Made by a program: the position numbers and the translations under genes
Source of the DNA: DASZCR01 sp035942915
Lineage (GTDB): Bacteria > Acidobacteriota > Blastocatellia > Pyrinomonadales > Pyrinomonadaceae
Length of the DNA stretch: 49,212 nucleotides
Direction of reading: 5' to 3'
Assembly (NCBI GenBank): GCA_035942915.1
Contig: DASZCR010000310.1
Span: 1-49,212 of the forward strand
Shown: positions 45,037 to 49,212 of the stretch, one piece after another
Numbering within the stretch: position 1 is the stretch's first letter
Layout of the letters: each line of letters starts with the position of its first letter
The notes under the pieces: model-generated
The model's database searches: none
What the model was told of the DNA's origin: nothing
Seen by the model: the letters and a program-made list of their open reading frames with translations, nothing else

Positions 45037-45537
45037 ATGGAAGCGAAGGCGGAGGCCGTTATCTTCAAGAAGGGCAAGATACGCGACGTGGTCGTCAAGG
45101 ATTTGCGCAAGTTCGTCGATGAGCGCGGGTGGCTCGCCGAGTTGTTCCGCCACGACGAGTTGGAAGAGGAGTTTTATCCGCGCATGGCCTACGTCTCCTC
45201 GACCGAGCCGCAGGTGCAACGCGGCCCGCACGAGCACGTTGACCAGGCAGACCTCTTCTGCTTCATCGGCCCCTCGAACTTCAAACTGCGCCTCTGGGAC
45301 AACCGCCCCGACTCGGAGACCTATCGCCACGTGATGACGCTCTACGTCGGCGAAGACAGCCCCCGCTCGGTGCTCGTGCCGAAAGGCGTTGTCCACGCCT
45401 ACAAGAACGTCGGCCACAAGTGCGGCATCGTCATCAACTGCCCGAACCGCCTCTACATGGGCGAAGAACGACGCGACCCCATCGACGAAATCAGGCACGA
45501 AGACGACCCCGACACGATTTACCGCGTCGAAGACTGA
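45037..45537 (+). CDS. Divergent RmlC-like cupin (dTDP-4-dehydrorhamnose 3,5-epimerase family)
   Basis: This 166-residue cupin has QRGPHEHVDQADLFCFIG, LRLWDNRPDSETY and VPKGVVHAYKNVGHK, placing it in the RmlC superfamily. It lacks the canonical RGLHYQ form and the late Tyr motif of true RmlC; here PHEH replaces LHYQ. It follows rmlA, so a role in dTDP-sugar synthesis is expected, perhaps as an epimerase or isomerase. The canonical RmlC at 35573 is a better candidate for the rhamnose step. The ATG at 45037 has GGAGAGAG upstream; a longer frame from 44926 would run through the inverted repeat and is unlikely. Confidence 0.72.
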   Translation: MEAKAEAVIFKKGKIRDVVVKDLRKFVDERGWLAELFRHDELEEEFYPRMAYVSSTEPQVQRGPHEHVDQADLFCFIGPSNFKLRLWDNRPDSETYRHVMTLYVGEDSPRSVLVPKGVVHAYKNVGHKCGIVINCPNRLYMGEERRDPIDEIRHEDDPDTIYRVED

Positions 45538-45541
45538 AATC

Positions 45542-45676
45542 GGTGACAGGTGACAAGTGATAGGTGATGAGTGATAGGTGATGAGTGATAGGTGATAAGA
45601 GAAAAGCTTTTTCCTATCACCCATCACTTATCACCTATCACAATCTTCTTATCACTTATCACTTGTCACTTATCGG
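45542..45676. repeat. Heptanucleotide repeat array 1 (inverted arms)
   Basis: Eight consecutive 7-base units of the form RGTGAYR occupy 45542-45597. A 16-base centre (45598-45613) includes AGAGAAA and AAAGCTTT. Nine units of the reverse form, mostly YTATCAC, run 45614-45676 with strict 7-base periodicity. The arms can pair, giving a long imperfect hairpin. It begins five bases after the RmlC-like gene and ends six bases before the next ATG, so it fills the whole gap. Confidence 0.93.
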
Positions 45677-45681
45677 TATTG

Positions 45682-47028
45682 ATGAAAATCGTCCGCATCA
45701 TCGCGCGCCTGAACGTCGGCGGGCCTGCACGGCATGTCGCCTGGTTGACGGCCGCTGCGCTCCGCGCGGGTCTCGACTCGTTGCTCGTGGCCGGGACTGT
45801 GCCGCCGGGCGAAGACGACATGACCTACTTTGCGCGCGCAGAGGGCGTCGAGCCGCTCATCATTCCTGAGATGAGCCGCGAGATTTCGCCGCAAGACGCC
45901 GTGACGGTCTGGAAACTGTGGCGGCTGTTCGTGCGCGAGCGCCCGGACATCGTCCACACGCACACGGCGAAGGCCGGGACGGTCGGCCGCGCCGCCGGGT
46001 GGCTTTATCGTTGGGCGACGCCGACGGCGCTCTGGGGACGACCGCGCGCCTGCCGCTTCGTCCACACCTATCACGGACACATCTTTCACAGCTACTACGG
46101 CCGCTGGAAGACGCGCCTGTTTCTCGCGGTCGAACGCTGGCTGGCGAGAGTGGCAACCGACCGCATCGTCGTTATCAGCCCGCAGCAGTACCGCGAGATA
46201 CACGAGCAGTTCAGAGTGGGATGCGCCGCGCAGTTTCGTATCATCCCGCTCGGATTGGACACGAACGTCTTCACGGACTGGCAGACGCGCCGCACGGGCG
46301 CGCGTGCCGCCTTCGGCGCGAGCGACGCGGACGTGCTCGTCGGCATCGTCGGCCGACTGACAGAGATTAAGAATCACGAACTCTTCCTCGAAGCGGTCGC
46401 GCGCTTCGTCGAGCAGAGCGCGGCCGAACGGAAGATGAGCGACACGCCGCGCGTGCGTTTCCTCATTATCGGCGACGGACACCTGCGCGCGTCTCTGGAA
46501 GAGCGTGCGCGCGCTCTCGGACTCGGCGGCATCGTCCATTTCACGGGTACGCGCAACGACCCGGAAGATTTCTACGCGGCGCTCGACGTGGTCGCCCTGA
46601 CCTCCCTGAACGAGGGAACGCCGCTCACGCTCATCGAGGCGATGGCGTGCGAACGCATGGTGGTCGCCACTTCGGTCGGCGGCGTCGTTGACCTCTTAGG
46701 CGAACCGAGCATCGGCGAGGCGCGCGGCGAAGCGGAAGGCTACACGGTCTGCGAGCGCGGTCTGAGCGTGCGCCCGCGCGACGCCGCAGCCTTTAGCCGT
46801 GCGCTCGTGCGCGCCGTCGAAGACGCCGACCTGCGTCGCACGTTGGGCGCGCGAGGGCGCGCCTTCGTCGCGTCGAACTACTCGAAGGAGCGGCTCGTCG
46901 AGGACGTGCTTCGGCTGTACGAGGAGTTGTCGCCGGGACGACGACAAGAGGCGGCCGCAGCGGCCACAGGAGAGCGCGTGGCGCGCGTCGGCAGCGGCGG
47001 CAGCGCGGCGGGGCTGAAAGGAGACTGA
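45682..47028 (+). CDS. Glycosyltransferase family 4
   Basis: This 448-residue GT-B enzyme begins KIVRIIARLNVGGPARHV and has HTHTAKAGTVGRAAG near 93-107 and HTYHGHIFHSYYG. A full donor domain follows with GIVGRLTEIKNHELF, IIGDGHLRASLEE and the EX7E segment LTSLNEGTPLTLIEAMACE. It resembles WcfS/capsule GT4 enzymes. The ATG at 45682 is chosen; the frame extends back into the heptamer array, which is not coding. The array leaves no room for a normal ribosome-binding site, so translation may be weak or structured. Confidence 0.9.
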   Translation: MKIVRIIARLNVGGPARHVAWLTAAALRAGLDSLLVAGTVPPGEDDMTYFARAEGVEPLIIPEMSREISPQDAVTVWKLWRLFVRERPDIVHTHTAKAGTVGRAAGWLYRWATPTALWGRPRACRFVHTYHGHIFHSYYGRWKTRLFLAVERWLARVATDRIVVISPQQYREIHEQFRVGCAAQFRIIPLGLDTNVFTDWQTRRTGARAAFGASDADVLVGIVGRLTEIKNHELFLEAVARFVEQSAAERKMSDTPRVRFLIIGDGHLRASLEERARALGLGGIVHFTGTRNDPEDFYAALDVVALTSLNEGTPLTLIEAMACERMVVATSVGGVVDLLGEPSIGEARGEAEGYTVCERGLSVRPRDAAAFSRALVRAVEDADLRRTLGARGRAFVASNYSKERLVEDVLRLYEELSPGRRQEAAAAATGERVARVGSGGSAAGLKGD

Positions 47029-47033
47029 CACAT

Positions 47034-47996
47034 TTGCGAGTATTGATTACAGGCGGCGCGGGCTTCATCGGCTCACACCTTTCAGACGCCTATCTTGAGC
47101 GCGGCGACGAGGTCTACGTGATTGACGACCTTTCGACCGGCAGCATCAACAACATCGCGCACCTGAAGAAGCACACGCGCTTTCACTATTCCATCGACAG
47201 CGTGCACAACCAGCCCGTCGTCGCCGAACTCATCGACCAATGCGACGTGGTCTTTCATCTGGCGGCCGCCGTCGGCGTCAAACTCATCGTCGAAAGCCCC
47301 GTCCGCACCATCGAGACCAACGTGCGCGGCACGGAAGTCGTCCTCGCACAGGCCAACAAGAAGAAGAAGAAGGTGCTCGTCGCCTCGACCTCCGAAGTCT
47401 ACGGCCTGAGCGACCAGGTGCCCTTCCGCGAAGACGGCAACCTCGTCATGGGCGCGACGACCAAAGGGCGTTGGGCTTACGCCTGCTCGAAGGCCATCGA
47501 CGAGTTTCTCGCCCTCGCCTACTGGCGCGAGAAGAAACTGCCGACCGTCGTCGTCCGCCTCTTCAACACCGTCGGCCCCCGGCAGACAGGGCAGTACGGG
47601 ATGGTCATCCCGACCTTCGTCAAGCAGGCGCTCGCCGGCCGCCCGATTACAGTCTACGGCACGGGCGAACAGACGCGTTGCTTCGGCTACGTCGGCGACG
47701 TGGTCGGCGCGCTCATCAAACTGATGGACAAGGAGGAAGCGGTCGGCGGCGTCTACAACATCGGCTCGAACGAGGAAGTGACCATCATGGAACTGGCGCG
47801 GCGCGTCAAGGAGTTGACGAACTCGACCTCCGAGATTGTCCGCGTCGCCTACGACGAGGCATACGAAGAAGGCTTCGAGGACATGCCCCGCCGCGTCCCA
47901 GACATCTCCAAAATCAACGCCCTCGTCGGCTTCCGCCCCGAAATGTCCCTCGACGGCATCCTGCGCAAAGTCATCGAGTACTACAGCGGGCAGTAA
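47034..47996 (+). CDS. NAD-dependent sugar-nucleotide epimerase/decarboxylase (UXS/GalE-like SDR)
   Basis: This 320-residue extended SDR has ITGGAGFIGSHLSD at about 5-18, VIDDLSTGSINNI, STSEVYG and a catalytic Tyr/Lys in AYACSK. RLFNTVGPRQTGQYGMVIP is typical of the UDP-glucuronate decarboxylase and UDP-glucose 4-epimerase group. The start is TTG at 47034 with AAGGAG ten bases upstream. It lies five bases after the GT4 gene and ends at the second heptamer array. The substrate is unresolved. Confidence 0.87.
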   Translation: MRVLITGGAGFIGSHLSDAYLERGDEVYVIDDLSTGSINNIAHLKKHTRFHYSIDSVHNQPVVAELIDQCDVVFHLAAAVGVKLIVESPVRTIETNVRGTEVVLAQANKKKKKVLVASTSEVYGLSDQVPFREDGNLVMGATTKGRWAYACSKAIDEFLALAYWREKKLPTVVVRLFNTVGPRQTGQYGMVIPTFVKQALAGRPITVYGTGEQTRCFGYVGDVVGALIKLMDKEEAVGGVYNIGSNEEVTIMELARRVKELTNSTSEIVRVAYDEAYEEGFEDMPRRVPDISKINALVGFRPEMSLDGILRKVIEYYSGQ

Positions 47997-48079
47997 AGTG
48001 ATGGATGATAAGTGATGGGTGATAAGAGAAATCCTATCTTTGTCTTATCACCTCTCACCTATCGCCCATCACCCATCCC
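47997..48079. repeat. Heptanucleotide repeat array 2 (inverted arms)
   Basis: Four units of RGTGATR/GATGATA type (47997-48024) are followed by AGAGAAA and a 13-base centre. Five units of YTATCAC/CCATCAC type (48045-48079) complete it. It shares the unit, the AGAGAAA centre and the inverted design of array 1 but is shorter and more degenerate. It starts directly after the stop of the SDR gene. Confidence 0.9.
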
Positions 48080-48170
48080 GACTGTGAGGGCTTGATTTCT
48101 CGCCACGTATCGAATAGCTTTTCACGCGCTCTGTCCACTCGGTCGCAGACAAACGAAGAACAGTTAAGGT

Positions 48171-49212
48171 ATGCCTTTCAACCTCGCACAGTTGGTGGCG
48201 GTGGCGGCGTCGTTCGCGCTGGCGGTGGCGCTGACGCCTGTGGTGCGCGCGCTGGCGCGGCGCTTCGGTGCCGTGGCGCGTCCGCGCGCAGACCGTTGGC
48301 ACGCGCGCCCGACCGCGATGTTCGGCGGCGTCGCTATCTTTGTGGCCGTCAACGCCGCCTATTTCGCTTTCATTCCGCATACGCCGCGCGGGTGGGTCGT
48401 TATCGCCGCGAGCGCCTTCCTCTTCGTCGTCGGCTTCGTTGACGACCTGCTCCACATCAAGCCGTATCAGAAATTGGTCGGGCAGTTGATGGGAACGGCC
48501 ATCATCATCTATTTCGGGGCGGCGGGCATTGAGGGCGGGGCGGGGCTGCTGCTGCCCTGGACGGGTTCTGCCCCGCTCAACATGGCTATCACTATCTTCT
48601 GGCTGATAGGCATCACGAATGCCATCAACCTGCTCGACAACATGGACGGCCTCGCCGCCGGTGTCGCCGCGATTGCCGCCTTCTTTATCGCGCTCTCTCT
48701 GGTCGCCAACGGGCAGACGACAGAGGCGCTGATACTCGGCGTCTTCGCTGCCGCCCTCTTAGGCTTTCTCGTCTACAACAGCAACCCGGCGTCGATTTTC
48801 ATGGGCGATTGCGGGTCGCTCTTTGTCGGCTTCTTCCTCGCCGGTTCGGCGCTCTTGAGCGCGTCGGGCAGCCGTTCGCGCAGCTTCCTCGTCGTCCTCG
48901 CCGTCCCCGTCCTGATTCTCTTTATCCCGATTTTCGACACCACCTTCGTCACCGTCCTGCGCAAACTTTCGGGGCGCGCCGCCACGCAGGGCGGACGCGA
49001 CCACACGTCGCACCGTCTGGTGGCGCTCGGTCTTTCGGAGCGGCGCGCCGTCTGGATGCTCTACGGCTTCGCGGCCGTGTCGGGGATGCTCGCGCTCGCC
49101 GTGCGCGAGATGCGCTTCGACGTGAGCCTTGCCATCATCCTCGGCTTTACGGTCTTGCTCACGCTGGTCGGCGTCTACCTGGCGGGCGTCAAGGTCTACG
49201 ACGAGGCCGAGG
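48171..49212 (+). CDS. WecA/MraY-family undecaprenyl-phosphate sugar-phosphate transferase (truncated by window end)
   Basis: The reading frame is open for 347 codons to the window edge. The protein is a multi-pass membrane enzyme that links a sugar 1-phosphate (often GlcNAc-1-P) to undecaprenyl phosphate, the first step of glycan assembly. Motifs include VGFVDDLLHIKPYQKL (near 87-102), NAINLLDNMDGLAAG, FMGDCGSLFVGF and GGRDHTSHRL, the last being the WecA-type cytoplasmic histidine motif. The ATG at 48171 follows TTAAGGT. It is separated from the preceding gene by array 2 and about 90 further bases. The true C-terminus is not seen. Confidence 0.92.
   Translation, partial: MPFNLAQLVAVAASFALAVALTPVVRALARRFGAVARPRADRWHARPTAMFGGVAIFVAVNAAYFAFIPHTPRGWVVIAASAFLFVVGFVDDLLHIKPYQKLVGQLMGTAIIIYFGAAGIEGGAGLLLPWTGSAPLNMAITIFWLIGITNAINLLDNMDGLAAGVAAIAAFFIALSLVANGQTTEALILGVFAAALLGFLVYNSNPASIFMGDCGSLFVGFFLAGSALLSASGSRSRSFLVVLAVPVLILFIPIFDTTFVTVLRKLSGRAATQGGRDHTSHRLVALGLSERRAVWMLYGFAAVSGMLALAVREMRFDVSLAIILGFTVLLTLVGVYLAGVKVYDEAE

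Noticed and set aside
44140..45627. Minus-strand open frame of 495 codons beginning in heptamer array 1
   Set aside because: It runs antisense through rmlA and the cupin gene; the start lies in repeat DNA and the translation has no family motifs.
45592..45681. N-terminal extension of the GT4 gene through the heptamer array
   Set aside because: The extra 30 residues are encoded by repeat units and are not like any GT4 N-terminus; the ATG at 45682 begins the conserved core.
45542..48079. CRISPR array
   Set aside because: Units are 7 bases, contiguous and without spacers, and no cas gene is present.

Overview
This is a high-GC chromosomal window given over almost entirely to surface-polysaccharide biosynthesis: about 42 protein genes, no tRNA or rRNA, no transposase, no CRISPR. 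The organism is a Gram-negative-type bacterium. An environmental high-GC lineage such as Acidobacteriota (Blastocatellia-like) is my best guess, from the overall gene style and the secreted beta-helix protein family, but this is inference without a marker gene.

Layout. (1) 26-6850, minus strand: rmlB-rmlD, then a Wzc-like polysaccharide co-polymerase/tyrosine kinase, a DegT-family sugar aminotransferase and gmd (GDP-mannose 4,6-dehydratase). Promoter-like elements lie before rmlB and before the kinase gene. (2) 7259-8200, plus: a stand-alone secreted beta-helix protein with its own promoter, long leader and a very strong hairpin terminator. (3) 8460-30904, plus: one long, tightly packed gene train. 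It holds the Wzm/Wzt ABC exporter, three FkbM-type methyltransferases, seven glycosyltransferases, a nucleotidyltransferase plus SDR pair, a trio for a UDP-N-acetyl-6-deoxy-L-hexosamine (4,6-dehydratase/epimerase, reductase, 2-epimerase), gmhA, a two-domain Gfo/Idh/MocA-SDR fusion, an acetyltransferase and a methyltransferase. (4) 30874-32295, minus: a membrane acyltransferase that overlaps the end of the train tail to tail. (5) 32460-37041, plus: a compact five-gene cassette (rfbF, rfbG, C-methyltransferase, 3,5-epimerase, ketoreductase) predicted to make a CDP-linked 3-C-methyl-6-deoxyhexose. (6) 37214-45537, plus: glycosyltransferase, left-handed beta-helix protein, two tandem paralogous multi-pass membrane proteins of GT-C type, asparagine synthetase, rmlA and a divergent RmlC-like cupin. 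(7) 45542-48079: two heptanucleotide repeat arrays bracketing a glycosyltransferase and a UXS/GalE-like SDR. (8) 48171-window end: a WecA/MraY-type initiating phosphoglycosyltransferase, cut by the window edge.

How it fits together (inference): the WecA-like enzyme primes undecaprenyl phosphate; sugar nucleotides (dTDP-L-rhamnose, a GDP-6-deoxyhexose, UDP-N-acetyl-6-deoxy-L-hexosamine, CDP-branched sugar) feed the glycosyltransferases; methyl, acetyl and amide groups are added; Wzm/Wzt, with a C-terminal glycan-binding domain on Wzt, exports the finished chain. A Wzc-like kinase is present although no clear Wzx flippase or Wzy polymerase is seen, which makes the assembly route ambiguous.

The most notable items are the paired heptamer arrays around a two-gene cassette, the CDP-branched-sugar operon, the 744-residue oxidoreductase-SDR fusion, and the patchy near-identity between the tandem membrane-protein genes.
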